A DNA stretch of 64,000 nucleotides from CAILUG01 sp903844415 (GTDB lineage Bacteria > Pseudomonadota > Gammaproteobacteria > Pseudomonadales > Pseudohongiellaceae), in NCBI GenBank assembly GCA_947477655.1, contig CANJTS010000004.1:219567-283566 (forward strand), written 5' to 3'. Positions within the stretch are counted from its first letter, which is position 1, and every line of letters begins with the position of its first letter. Under the pieces are notes generated by a model. It was not told the origin of the DNA and did not search any database. It was given only the letters and a program-made list of their open reading frames with translations. Below are positions 15,844 to 24,379 of this stretch, piece after piece. Made by a program: the position numbers and the translations under genes.

Positions 15844-17382
15844 TTAGTTCTCCTGAGTCTGGGCAGCACGATATTCATCGCGCACGTCTTTTAGATGTTG
15901 CAAATCGCCGTTGTCTTCATGACAGGCAACTTCGAGAAGTTCATCGTTTTGGCGGCTCATCACCAGTTGCATAGTCCAGGGACGGGTATAGGCAATAGGG
16001 TCAGACACTGTCGCGCGATAGATGATTTCGGTGGCATTAATCGGCGTAAATGTTTCCACCACGGTTTGCATGTGGCTTACCACATCGCCTGCTTCATTGA
16101 GCCAAGTTTTGCCGTTGAGGTTGGTCGTTTCCACTACCAAGGTGTCACCTTGCCATTTGCCTGTGGAATCGCCCTGCCACAACCGTTGATCGTCGGGCAA
16201 ATGCGCCCGGCCATCGAGAAATATTTGCCGCCATGCCATACGTTCGTGCAACACCACGATGTTATCGGGAGTTTGCAAGATTTGGAAAGGTGAGGGCACA
16301 TAGTTGGAACGCGGCACTCCTGCTACAAAGCAATGCGCGGTTGGATCATCGTAGCCGCGCTGCGGCAGCACCCGATCATTATGTTCGGCACGAGCCCAAG
16401 TCTGATACGGCAGGATGCCATCGGCTGGATCAACGATTACGCCTCGCGCATTTGGAGTCAGAGCACGATTTTCCTCTGAAGTTTCTAACCCGTAATTTGC
16501 GCCTCTGCCATCGGCCATAAAATAACCGCCAATATCCGGTTTGCCATCGGCAAGACGTGGCACATCTGTAGCAACTATTAGCTCTTCTTGTGCAATGCTT
16601 GCTGTGGCATCGAAAGGGGCATTGTCGACAGGTATCGCAGCCGGATACCAGGTGCGTTCATCACGTTCAAAATCGCCACTCAGTTCTTCTTTTTCGGCCT
16701 GGCATTGGTATTCCATCAATCGCACCAAATCTTTCTGTCGTTGGAGGGGCATACGAATGGTCCAAGGTTTGCTGTACACAGCCGGATCGTCGATGGTGAT
16801 GGAATAGTCGATTGTGTCCATATCCACCATGTGATAACGCTCGGTCAAGCGCAGTGTATTGCTGTGAAAATTGCCGGTGGCATCAAACCAGGTCTTGTCG
16901 TTGAGATCGTTGATTTCGACTACCAACTCATCACCTTCCCAGTAACCACGCGAGTTGCCCATCCAGGATTCGATGCCGGGATATTTGGTGGGCTGACCAT
17001 TGGTATAGATAAGACGATAGGCCTGACTCCACTCAAAAGTAATTGCCACATGCTCATCAGTTTGAAATATCTGGTAGGGATACTCCATAAACATCAGGCG
17101 GGGTACGCCGGGGAAGAAGCAAGAGTTGAGTGGATCGGCAACAGCACGATTGGTGAAATTGGCTAGTTTTGTCGCCAGAGCTGCAGGCAGATAGGGAACT
17201 TCTGTGCTGCTACCGGCTGCTGTCTGGCTTGCCAGATACGCTTGTAGATCAGCCGCTGCTGACGTGTGCTGAGCCTGCCATATGCCTTGCAAATCGGGCT
17301 TACCGCTGTCGGTACGCGGTAACGATTGTGCGGCAACAGCACCGCTAAAAAATGTAAAAATAATGAACCAACGCAATAACAT
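15844..17382 (-). CDS. Secreted protein of unknown function with an internal duplication
   Basis: This 512-residue protein has a clear signal peptide (hydrophobic core to ~18, then AQSLPRTDSGKPDLQGIW). The mature protein is two related halves. The first starts at GKPDLQGIW (~27) and the second at GKPDIGGYF (~277). Each then has a Cys-containing FFPGVPR / FVAGVPR segment, a PYQIFQT / PFQILQT segment, a GYWEGDELVVEINDLNDKTW / GKWQGDTLVVETTNLNGKTW segment, an acidic YSITIDDP / YRATVSDP turn and a KPWTIRM / RPWTMQL end. AGGGG precedes the ATG. It forms an operon with the DUF6152 gene. Similar proteins are common as hypotheticals near TonB receptors and aromatic or steroid degradation genes. I cannot assign a reaction. 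Confidence 0.8.
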   Translation of the reverse strand: MLLRWFIIFTFFSGAVAAQSLPRTDSGKPDLQGIWQAQHTSAAADLQAYLASQTAAGSSTEVPYLPAALATKLANFTNRAVADPLNSCFFPGVPRLMFMEYPYQIFQTDEHVAITFEWSQAYRLIYTNGQPTKYPGIESWMGNSRGYWEGDELVVEINDLNDKTWFDATGNFHSNTLRLTERYHMVDMDTIDYSITIDDPAVYSKPWTIRMPLQRQKDLVRLMEYQCQAEKEELSGDFERDERTWYPAAIPVDNAPFDATASIAQEELIVATDVPRLADGKPDIGGYFMADGRGANYGLETSEENRALTPNARGVIVDPADGILPYQTWARAEHNDRVLPQRGYDDPTAHCFVAGVPRSNYVPSPFQILQTPDNIVVLHERMAWRQIFLDGRAHLPDDQRLWQGDSTGKWQGDTLVVETTNLNGKTWLNEAGDVVSHMQTVVETFTPINATEIIYRATVSDPIAYTRPWTMQLVMSRQNDELLEVACHEDNGDLQHLKDVRDEYRAAQTQEN

Positions 17383-17507
17383 ACAGATCCCCTTGAAACA
17401 TTTGCGGCGAGCATAACCAGAGGGTTAACTGAAGTCCAACTTAGAAATGGGCAGCGCTAGAAAAAACGTCGATACCATCAGTGAAGAAACCAATGTCACT
17501 GCTTTCC

Positions 17508-18059
17508 TTATGCCTTTTTAGTCTTGATGAAATGCTCACGGTAATACTGCAACTCTTTAATAGATTCGCGGATATCGTCGAGCGCTTTGTGTGCACTTTC
17601 TTTTTTAAGCCCATCCATCAAGTCGGGTCGCCAACGTTTGGCCAATTCCTTGATGGTGCTTACATCTAGATTGCGATAATGAAAAAAAGCTTCGAGGTTG
17701 GGCATATAACGCGCCATGAAACGGCGGTCCTGACAAATACTATTGCCACACATCGGCGAATGGCCACGCTCACAATACTGCGACAAAAACTGAATGGTGA
17801 TTTGCTCAACAACTCTTTCATCGTTGGGACTAAAGCGCACTCTTTCCACTAACCCACTGCCGCCATGTGTGCGTCTGTTCCATTCATCCATGCCATCCAT
17901 CACTGTTTTGCTTTGGTGAACCGCCATCACTGGCCCTTCCGCGATAACTTGTAAATCGGTGTTGGTAACAATGGTAGCAATTTCGATGATGCGGTCTGTG
18001 TCGGGGCTTAAACCCGTCATTTCCAAATCGATCCAAATAAGGTGTTGTTTCTTGTCCAT
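17508..18059 (-). CDS. orn: Oligoribonuclease
   Basis: This 183-residue DEDDh 3'-to-5' exoribonuclease degrades 2-5 nt RNA and linear pGpG from c-di-GMP turnover. The Exo I motif IDLEMTG gives Asp11 and Glu13. CGNSICQDRRFMARYMPNLE is Exo II, and SAHKALDDIRESIKELQYYREHF is the HxxxxD Exo III with its catalytic His. It is near full identity in layout to the E. coli enzyme. AGGA lies 6 bases upstream of the start. It is divergent from rsgA, as in Pseudomonas and E. coli. Its pGpG role is relevant to the c-di-GMP effector encoded later in the window. Confidence 0.98.
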   Translation of the reverse strand: MDKKQHLIWIDLEMTGLSPDTDRIIEIATIVTNTDLQVIAEGPVMAVHQSKTVMDGMDEWNRRTHGGSGLVERVRFSPNDERVVEQITIQFLSQYCERGHSPMCGNSICQDRRFMARYMPNLEAFFHYRNLDVSTIKELAKRWRPDLMDGLKKESAHKALDDIRESIKELQYYREHFIKTKKA

Positions 18060-18228
18060 AAATATCCTGGTCGATAAAGATAAAGCGGAGACTTACCACG
18101 ATTGTAACATCTGAGCGAATTCTAGTAGCCACACAGCCTCACCCTGCAAACTGGACAGATACAAACTGCCAATATTAAGCGTTGAATTACTGTTACTGCA
18201 CAACACAGCAACGAGTTAACATGGCTGC

Positions 18229-19278
18229 ATGAAGAAAAAAGCTCTAAACCGTCGACAGTTATGGCGCATTCAAAAAATGCAGGAAGAAGTCACTGCGCGT
18301 GCCGATCGCAAACTGACACAAGCGGAAGAAACACTGGCAACTAGTACCTTGGGAGCAGAGAGCAGAGGCCTAGTTATTTCCCATTTTGGACAACAACTGG
18401 ATATAGAAGCACTTGAAGGTGATACCAAGGGGCAAATATTCCGCTGCTTTCAACGTAGCAATCTTGACCCCTTGGTAACCGGTGATGAAGTAATTTGGCA
18501 GCAAGGAGATCCCTTGGGCGTGGTGACCGCTGGACTACCACGGCGCTCCATTCTGAAAAGACCCAACAATTACAACGAACTGAAACCAGTTGCAGCAAAT
18601 ATCGACATCCTCATTATTGTTATTGCACCGATACCAGAACCACATTTCAGTTTAATTGATCGATATCTGGTGGCGGCCGAAACCATTGCCATCAAACCTT
18701 TATTGTTGATGAACAAGGCAGATTTACTGAATACCAGCAACCGTGAATCTTTGCTCGATATGCTGGCCACTTACCAACACCTTGGCTACGACACCATGCT
18801 GGTGTCTGGTAAAAGTCTCGAGGGAATGTTTGAGCTTGAAAAGGTACTCGCTAACCGTACCAGTGTTTTTGTGGGCCAAAGTGGTGTCGGTAAATCTGCT
18901 TTAGTAAATGCCTTATTGCCAGGCGTCAACACACTCGAAGGTGAAATCTCGGAGGCTACTGCCAAGGGCAAACATACCACTACTTCAGCGCGCTTGTTTC
19001 ATTTTCAAACCGGCGGCAATCTGATTGATTCTCCCGGTATTCGCGAATTTGGCTTATGGCACATTGACCCAGTGCAATTGCTTGACGGTTTTATCGAGTT
19101 CAAACCATTTCTGGGTACTTGCCGCTTTCGCGACTGCCAGCATGAAGGAGAACCCGACTGCAAATTGCTGGCTGCTGTAGAACAAGGCTTAATCGATGCC
19201 AGGCGCTTGCAAAGTTATCGCTTGATTAAAACGACACTGAGGAAAGTGGTGTCAAAAGTGGTGTCAGAGTCGAAATAG
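18229..19278 (+). CDS. rsgA: Ribosome small-subunit-dependent GTPase A
   Basis: This 349-residue circularly permuted GTPase helps late 30S subunit maturation. The Lys/Arg-rich N-terminal tail is followed by an OB fold, then G4 (MNKADLL), the SGKSLEG-type G5, G1 (GQSGVGKS from ~216) and G3 (DSPGIREFGL). The C-terminal zinc motif C298-x4-C303-x-H305-x5-C311 is intact. The rhodanese and psd genes follow on the same strand. The order orn / rsgA / psd is conserved in gammaproteobacteria. Confidence 0.97.
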   Translation: MKKKALNRRQLWRIQKMQEEVTARADRKLTQAEETLATSTLGAESRGLVISHFGQQLDIEALEGDTKGQIFRCFQRSNLDPLVTGDEVIWQQGDPLGVVTAGLPRRSILKRPNNYNELKPVAANIDILIIVIAPIPEPHFSLIDRYLVAAETIAIKPLLLMNKADLLNTSNRESLLDMLATYQHLGYDTMLVSGKSLEGMFELEKVLANRTSVFVGQSGVGKSALVNALLPGVNTLEGEISEATAKGKHTTTSARLFHFQTGGNLIDSPGIREFGLWHIDPVQLLDGFIEFKPFLGTCRFRDCQHEGEPDCKLLAAVEQGLIDARRLQSYRLIKTTLRKVVSKVVSESK

Positions 19279-19334
19279 GAATGTTTTAATAGCCTACTTT
19301 TTTAACCTACGCAGCCGATAATTTTTTGCCTCTT

Positions 19335-20153
19335 ATGAAATTAAACCTCGATCTGATCATCGAACCTGACACCCTACTAACAGTACTGGGTAATCCTGCG
19401 CTGATGATTGTGGATTTATGCGCACCGCAAAACTGGCAACAACTACACATCCACGGCGCTGTGCATATCAACCCTTCCGAACTAGTACTCGGTCTGCCGC
19501 CCGCCCCTGGCCTTTTACCACCTGTAGAAAAACTCAAAGCAGTGCTTTCGCGTATAGGTTATTCACCCGACAAACATATTGTGGTGTACGACGATGAAGG
19601 TGGTGGCTGGGCAGGACGATTTATTTGGACATTAGATGTCATAGGTCATCAAAATTATTCCTATCTCAACGGTGGCTTGCATGCCTGGTACCGCGAAAAT
19701 CACCCGGTGGATGCCGAGATAATTGAAGTAACACCAACCCAGGTAGAGTTTGTTATTGATAATTCGGTGATCGCTGAACTTAACACAGTCAGGACAGCCC
19801 TCAACAATCCCAACATTAAAATCTGGGACGCACGTTCGGCAGAAGAATATGCAGGCATAAAATCGCAGGCGTTACGTGCCGGCCATATTCCTGGAGCAGT
19901 TAATCTAGATTGGCTTGACACCATGGATCGCAACAATAATTTGCGCTTGTTACCTTTGGCACAACTGCAACAAATGTTGCAAAAAATAGGTATTAACCCC
20001 GGCAACGAAATTATTACGCATTGCCACACCCACCACCGCTCCGGCCTTACTTATCTTATCGCCAAAGCGTTGGGATATAAGGTCAAAGGCTACGCGGGCT
20101 CCTGGGCTGAATGGGGAAATTCACCAGATACACCTATCGCAACCCTGGCCTGA
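19335..20153 (+). CDS. Two-domain thiosulfate/mercaptopyruvate sulfurtransferase (rhodanese)
   Basis: The ATG at 19335 is preferred over an in-frame TTG at 19326; neither has a strong SD. The protein has 272 residues and two rhodanese domains. The N-terminal domain has lost its active Cys (VVYDDEGGGWAGR). The C-terminal domain has THCHTHHRSG with Cys230 as the persulfide carrier. The loop CHTHHR is closer to rhodanese than to the CGSGVTA type of mercaptopyruvate enzymes. It lies directly before psd, matching the rhdA-psd arrangement of Pseudomonas, with only 3 bases between stop and next start. It transfers sulfane sulfur from thiosulfate or a similar donor to cyanide or protein thiols. Confidence 0.93.
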   Translation: MKLNLDLIIEPDTLLTVLGNPALMIVDLCAPQNWQQLHIHGAVHINPSELVLGLPPAPGLLPPVEKLKAVLSRIGYSPDKHIVVYDDEGGGWAGRFIWTLDVIGHQNYSYLNGGLHAWYRENHPVDAEIIEVTPTQVEFVIDNSVIAELNTVRTALNNPNIKIWDARSAEEYAGIKSQALRAGHIPGAVNLDWLDTMDRNNNLRLLPLAQLQQMLQKIGINPGNEIITHCHTHHRSGLTYLIAKALGYKVKGYAGSWAEWGNSPDTPIATLA

Positions 20154-20156
20154 ACC

Positions 20157-21008
20157 ATGACTTTTGTTTTTATATTGCTGCAGTACATCCTGCCTCATCA
20201 TCTTTTGTCGCGTTTGATCGGTGTTATTGCCAATAGTGAAATTGGCTGGATTAAATCGCTATTCATTACCCGCTTTATCCGTAGCTATAACGTGAACATG
20301 GCGGAAGCTCTGTATCCAGATCCGCAGTATTACCCTTGTTTTAATGCCTTTTTTACCCGCGAACTGGCACCCAGTGCACGACCTTTGGCTGCCGCCGAAA
20401 ATGCTGTTGTGTGTCCGGCAGATGGTGCGATCAGTGCAATGGGCCCTATTAAGCAGGGCGCTTTAATACAGGCCAAGGGACACACTTACAAAGTGATCGA
20501 TCTGTTGGGTGGTGATTTAGCACGTGCTCTCCCGTTCCAGAATGGATCTTTTGCTACTGTTTATCTAGCTCCTAAAGATTATCACCGGGTGCATATGCCC
20601 CTGACCGGCATTCTCCAGGAAATGATTTATGTGCCAGGTCGTTTGTTCTCGGTTAATCAAACCACAGCCGACAACATTCCCAATTTGTTTGCACGCAACG
20701 AACGTGTCGTTTGTATTTTTGACACAACACACGGCCCAATGGCAGTGGTATTGGTCGGCGCAATGATTGTTGCAGGTATCGAAACGGTGTGGGCAGGATT
20801 AGTAGCACCCGCATCACACGGACTAAAAGTAACCCGGTACACAAATTCTTTAACGCCTATAACACTAAAAAAAGGCGTTGAATTAGGTCGTTTTAGATTG
20901 GGATCAACCGCGATTGTGTTGTTCGGCGCCGGCATGGTGCAGTGGCGCGCAGAGTTTTGTGCAGGCACTACAGTGAGAATGGGGCAGCAATTGGGACAGG
21001 TGTTATAG
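20157..21008 (+). CDS. psd: Phosphatidylserine decarboxylase proenzyme
   Basis: This 283-residue membrane-associated enzyme makes phosphatidylethanolamine from phosphatidylserine. Family segments are NAFFTRELAPSARPL, VCPADGAISAMG, and KDYHRVHMPLTG with the catalytic His. The self-cleavage site is LGST near the C-terminus; cleavage between Gly249 and Ser250 gives the pyruvoyl group on the alpha chain. It is probably co-transcribed with the rhodanese gene. It converges with the RDD gene, with 13 bases between stops. Confidence 0.98.
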   Translation: MTFVFILLQYILPHHLLSRLIGVIANSEIGWIKSLFITRFIRSYNVNMAEALYPDPQYYPCFNAFFTRELAPSARPLAAAENAVVCPADGAISAMGPIKQGALIQAKGHTYKVIDLLGGDLARALPFQNGSFATVYLAPKDYHRVHMPLTGILQEMIYVPGRLFSVNQTTADNIPNLFARNERVVCIFDTTHGPMAVVLVGAMIVAGIETVWAGLVAPASHGLKVTRYTNSLTPITLKKGVELGRFRLGSTAIVLFGAGMVQWRAEFCAGTTVRMGQQLGQVL

Positions 21009-21021
21009 GTAGAACTGTTGG

Positions 21022-21519
21022 TTACGGATCTATGTCTTGACCTCGGTCAGCACTACTGTCAGCGGCTTTTACCGTTTTGGTAACCGGTGGATTCATGATG
21101 ACCACGGTGCCAGCAATCTTGTCGTGAAACGCCTGCTTGCGCTTGTCCCATGCAACCCAGAAAAAGCCCAAAAAACACGGAATGAGCGATATAAAATAGC
21201 TAAAGTAACGGAGCACCAATTTGCTCATGGCCGGATCACCACCAGTGCTTGCATCCACTATCGACATTCCCATCATCATTTTTCCCGGTGTGGCCGACTT
21301 GTATTTCCAGAATAAAATTACCCAGATCACGGGCAAAACATAATACAGAAAAAAGCCCAAAAATCCTGCGTCGAACTCTGGGTTCATGAAAAATTGTGAG
21401 CCAAAAACCAACAGCATCAATGGGAAAAATACCAACAATTGCAGAATACTGTCCAGCATTGAGGCAAACAACCGCGCCCAAAATCCTGCATACACCACAT
21501 TATCGATATTGACTTGCAT
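21022..21519 (-). CDS. RDD family membrane protein
   Basis: This 165-residue inner-membrane protein has three or four predicted helices (~25-45, 55-78, 105-125). It carries the RDD signature: AGFWARLFASMLDSI with Arg and Asp, then ATPGKMMMGMSIVDA after the second helix, and the closing WDKRKQAFHDKIAGTVVI. It has a short polar tail. GAGGAGG is at ideal spacing before the ATG. Some RDD proteins are ion exchangers, but no specific activity can be given here. Confidence 0.9.
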   Translation of the reverse strand: MQVNIDNVVYAGFWARLFASMLDSILQLLVFFPLMLLVFGSQFFMNPEFDAGFLGFFLYYVLPVIWVILFWKYKSATPGKMMMGMSIVDASTGGDPAMSKLVLRYFSYFISLIPCFLGFFWVAWDKRKQAFHDKIAGTVVIMNPPVTKTVKAADSSADRGQDIDP

Positions 21520-21561
21520 AGTACCTCCTCAAATTCTGGTGACTGACCTACAGATTAACGT

Positions 21562-22530
21562 TCAAGCGCGTGTATGCCCAAAAGCCAGCACTTCATCGAT
21601 ACTGTGACTAGCGGTCGCTAACATCAATAAGCGATCTACCCCAAGCGCCACACCTGCACACTGCTCCATCCCATGTTCCAGGGCTCGCAGCAGGCGTTCG
21701 TCGGCAGCATAAACAGGCAAACCTAATTGCGTGCGTACTAACTGGTCGGTAGCAAAACGTAAGCGCTGTTCACTGGCATCCACCAGTTCATCATAACCGT
21801 TGGCAATTTCCATCCCTTGCACCACCAACTCAAACCGCAACGCTACTGATTGGCCTTGTTCATCAGTAGTAATGCGCGCTAGTGCGGCTTGTGATGCAGG
21901 ATAGTCATAGATAAAAACCGGATCAATCAACTTAGGTTCGATTACATGACTGTACAGCAGATCCAACAACTCATCTTTGCTGCTGATGCTTGCTGAAATT
22001 TCAATATGTTGTTGCGCCTCTTTGGCGAGCATAGTTGCCGTGGCTTGATGCGGATCGACTGCTAGGTATTGTTGAAACAAGTGCCGGTAACTTATCCGTT
22101 TACATGGCACTGTACCTATTATCGCGTGCACCAACTGTTCTACTTCGGCCATTAATTGTTCAAGCGAGAACCCCGGTCGATACCACTCGAGCATGGTGAA
22201 TTCTGGATTATGCCGGGAGCCACTTTCACCATTACGAAACGCTTTGCACAGTTGAAAAATTGGCCCGCTACCGTTGGCCAACAAGCGTTTCATCGCAAAC
22301 TCGGGCGAAGTTTGCAAATACATAAGATGTTCTGCTGCAAAAGGATGCGGCTGATAACCGCAACTAAGCGGATGTAAGTTGGGGTCAGTGCCAACAGTGT
22401 GAGATAACAGCGGTGTTTCTACTTCCAGCACATGACGCACGCTGAAGAAATCCCGGATCTGCTGATTGAGCCGCATGCGCGCTTGCATCAGCTCTTGGGT
22501 AGCAGTGGGCTGCCATAAAGTGGTTGGCAT
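21562..22530 (-). CDS. epmA: EF-P (R)-beta-lysine ligase
   Basis: This 322-residue class II lysyl-tRNA synthetase-like enzyme (PoxA/GenX/YjeA) lacks the anticodon-binding domain. Motif 2 is seen in FRNGESGSRHNPEFTMLEWY and motif 3 in GVALGVDRLLML. It attaches (R)-beta-lysine to Lys34 of EF-P. AAAGG lies 8 bases before the ATG. It is 19 bases after efp on the same strand, so substrate and modifying enzyme are co-expressed. epmB is just across the divergent promoter. Confidence 0.97.
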   Translation of the reverse strand: MPTTLWQPTATQELMQARMRLNQQIRDFFSVRHVLEVETPLLSHTVGTDPNLHPLSCGYQPHPFAAEHLMYLQTSPEFAMKRLLANGSGPIFQLCKAFRNGESGSRHNPEFTMLEWYRPGFSLEQLMAEVEQLVHAIIGTVPCKRISYRHLFQQYLAVDPHQATATMLAKEAQQHIEISASISSKDELLDLLYSHVIEPKLIDPVFIYDYPASQAALARITTDEQGQSVALRFELVVQGMEIANGYDELVDASEQRLRFATDQLVRTQLGLPVYAADERLLRALEHGMEQCAGVALGVDRLLMLATASHSIDEVLAFGHTRA

Positions 22531-22549
22531 GGTCAGCCTTTATATAGTG

Positions 22550-23122
22550 TTATTTCTTGACTCGATTTTGATATTCACCAGTACGGGTATCTACTTTCAA
22601 GATGTCGCCAATCTCAACAAAAAGCGGCACCTTCACGGTAACGCCCGACACCAATATGGCAGGCTTCGTGCCGCCGGTGGCCGTATCACCACGAATGCCA
22701 GGATCGGTTTCTACCACTGCCATCTCGACAAAATTGGGCGGAGTTACTGCGATGGGGACATCGTTCCACACCATCACGCTGTATACATCCTGTTCTTTCA
22801 GCCAGTTGAGATTGTCTACAACCGCACTTTTGTCGGCGGCTATCTGTTCAAAACTACCGTCGGTTTTCATAAAATGCCAAAACTCACCGTCGGTGTACAA
22901 AAATTCCATGTTCGACTCACTTACATCGGCTCCTTCCAGCGACTCACCCGATTTGAAAGTGCGTTCCCACACACGACCGTTGAGCAAATTGCGCAAACGT
23001 ACCCGGTTAAATGCCTGACCTTTGCCGGGCTTTACGGATTCGTTCTCCAGAATGGAACAAGGATCGCCATCGAGCATCACTTTCAGTCCGGATTTGAATT
23101 CGTTGGTGGAAAAAACTGCCAT
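22550..23122 (-). CDS. efp: Translation elongation factor P
   Basis: This 190-residue, three-domain, tRNA-shaped factor relieves ribosome stalling at polyproline. The start at 23122 gives the family length and has GAGG upstream; an in-frame extension to 23329 is not needed. The modified loop is VKPGKGQAF with Lys34, the beta-lysylation site of E. coli type EF-P. The C-terminal GDILKVDTRTGEYQNRVKK is typical. Presence of epmA and epmB beside it predicts beta-lysylation rather than rhamnosylation (which uses Arg32). Confidence 0.98.
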   Translation of the reverse strand: MAVFSTNEFKSGLKVMLDGDPCSILENESVKPGKGQAFNRVRLRNLLNGRVWERTFKSGESLEGADVSESNMEFLYTDGEFWHFMKTDGSFEQIAADKSAVVDNLNWLKEQDVYSVMVWNDVPIAVTPPNFVEMAVVETDPGIRGDTATGGTKPAILVSGVTVKVPLFVEIGDILKVDTRTGEYQNRVKK

Positions 23123-23272
23123 AAAGTGCCTCTTGAGTTTTTCACTGCTGACGATGGTGACCAGAGTCGACGGATTTGCAAGGGGGCGAATGATACCTGC
23201 GCCACCAGCAACGCGCCAGACCAGGTCAACACGCGCCGATAAAGGATGAATTGCGAGCAAGATGGTCGGATA

Positions 23273-24283
23273 ATGCCAACTATGATACGTACCATTCCTC
23301 TTATTGCTAACCCGTCCTGGCAAGAACAACTTGCTGATCTGATAACCGATCCACTGGAATTGCTACGCTTGTTACATCTTTCGGCCACGGATATTGGATT
23401 TTCGGCTGCTGCACTGCTGTCGTTTCCTCTGCGCGTCCCTAGGCCTTATTTCAACCGCATCAAAGCCGGCGATCCTCATGATCCACTTTTGTTGCAGGTA
23501 ATACCGCAGGCCGCCGAAATGGAAACCCACCCCGGCTACAGCGCCGATCCAGTAGGAGAGAACGAGGTCAATCAGACTAGCGGGCTGTTACACAAATATG
23601 GGGGCAGAGTGCTGTTGATCACTACATCCAGTTGCGCCATCCATTGCCGTTATTGTTTTCGTCGCCATTTTCCTTACGCCGACAATCGTCCCGGGCGTGA
23701 ACAATGGCAGGAAACTTTTTCTTACATAGCTGCCAATAACACGATCAGTGAAGTCATTCTGAGCGGCGGTGATCCTCTAGCCACTTCTAATACTTACCTT
23801 GCCTGGCTACTGGAAAAAATACTGGCCATTCCCCATGTCAAACGTCTGCGCATTCATACCCGGCTCCCCATCATGATTCCGCAACGTGTTGATGAACCTT
23901 TGCTCAACATGCTGAGTAATCGCCAGCAGCAAATAATCATGGTCTTGCATGCCAATCATGCCCAGGAATTTGATGCAGAAGTTGATGATGCCTGTCGTCG
24001 CTTGCGCTCTGCCGGTGTCCACCTTTTGAACCAAAGTGTGCTGTTGCACGGCATTAACGATAACAGTGCTGCGCTGTGTGCGCTAAGTGAACGTTTATTT
24101 GCAGCCGGCGTACTTCCGTACTATCTTCATATGCTAGACAAGGTAAATGGCGCAGCACACTTTGCTGTTACCGATAGCGTCGCCCACACCCTGATGACCG
24201 AGATGCAGAACAATTTGCCCGGATATCTGGTACCACGGCTAGTGCGGGAAGACCCCGGCATGCTGAGCAAAACTCCGCTCTAA
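23273..24283 (+). CDS. epmB: EF-P beta-lysylation protein, lysine 2,3-aminomutase family radical SAM enzyme
   Basis: The protein has about 336 residues from the ATG at 23273, which aligns best with E. coli EpmB; 23246 and 23282 are possible starts. The radical SAM cluster motif is CAIHCRYC (Cys121, Cys125, Cys128). The PLP and substrate part includes VILSGGDPL and RLRIHTRLPIMIPQRV, and it ends in the LSKTPL-like tail. It isomerises (S)-alpha-lysine to (R)-beta-lysine for EpmA. It is divergent from efp with about 150 bases between starts. Confidence 0.96.
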   Translation: MPTMIRTIPLIANPSWQEQLADLITDPLELLRLLHLSATDIGFSAAALLSFPLRVPRPYFNRIKAGDPHDPLLLQVIPQAAEMETHPGYSADPVGENEVNQTSGLLHKYGGRVLLITTSSCAIHCRYCFRRHFPYADNRPGREQWQETFSYIAANNTISEVILSGGDPLATSNTYLAWLLEKILAIPHVKRLRIHTRLPIMIPQRVDEPLLNMLSNRQQQIIMVLHANHAQEFDAEVDDACRRLRSAGVHLLNQSVLLHGINDNSAALCALSERLFAAGVLPYYLHMLDKVNGAAHFAVTDSVAHTLMTEMQNNLPGYLVPRLVREDPGMLSKTPL

Positions 24284-24379
24284 CTGTCAGCCGGCGCAAG
24301 CACTACGATTGAGTGCAGGTCAATTCTGCTCTTTTAGGTGCAGTCACACGCTAGCAACAGGGACAAGTTCTACACTTCG

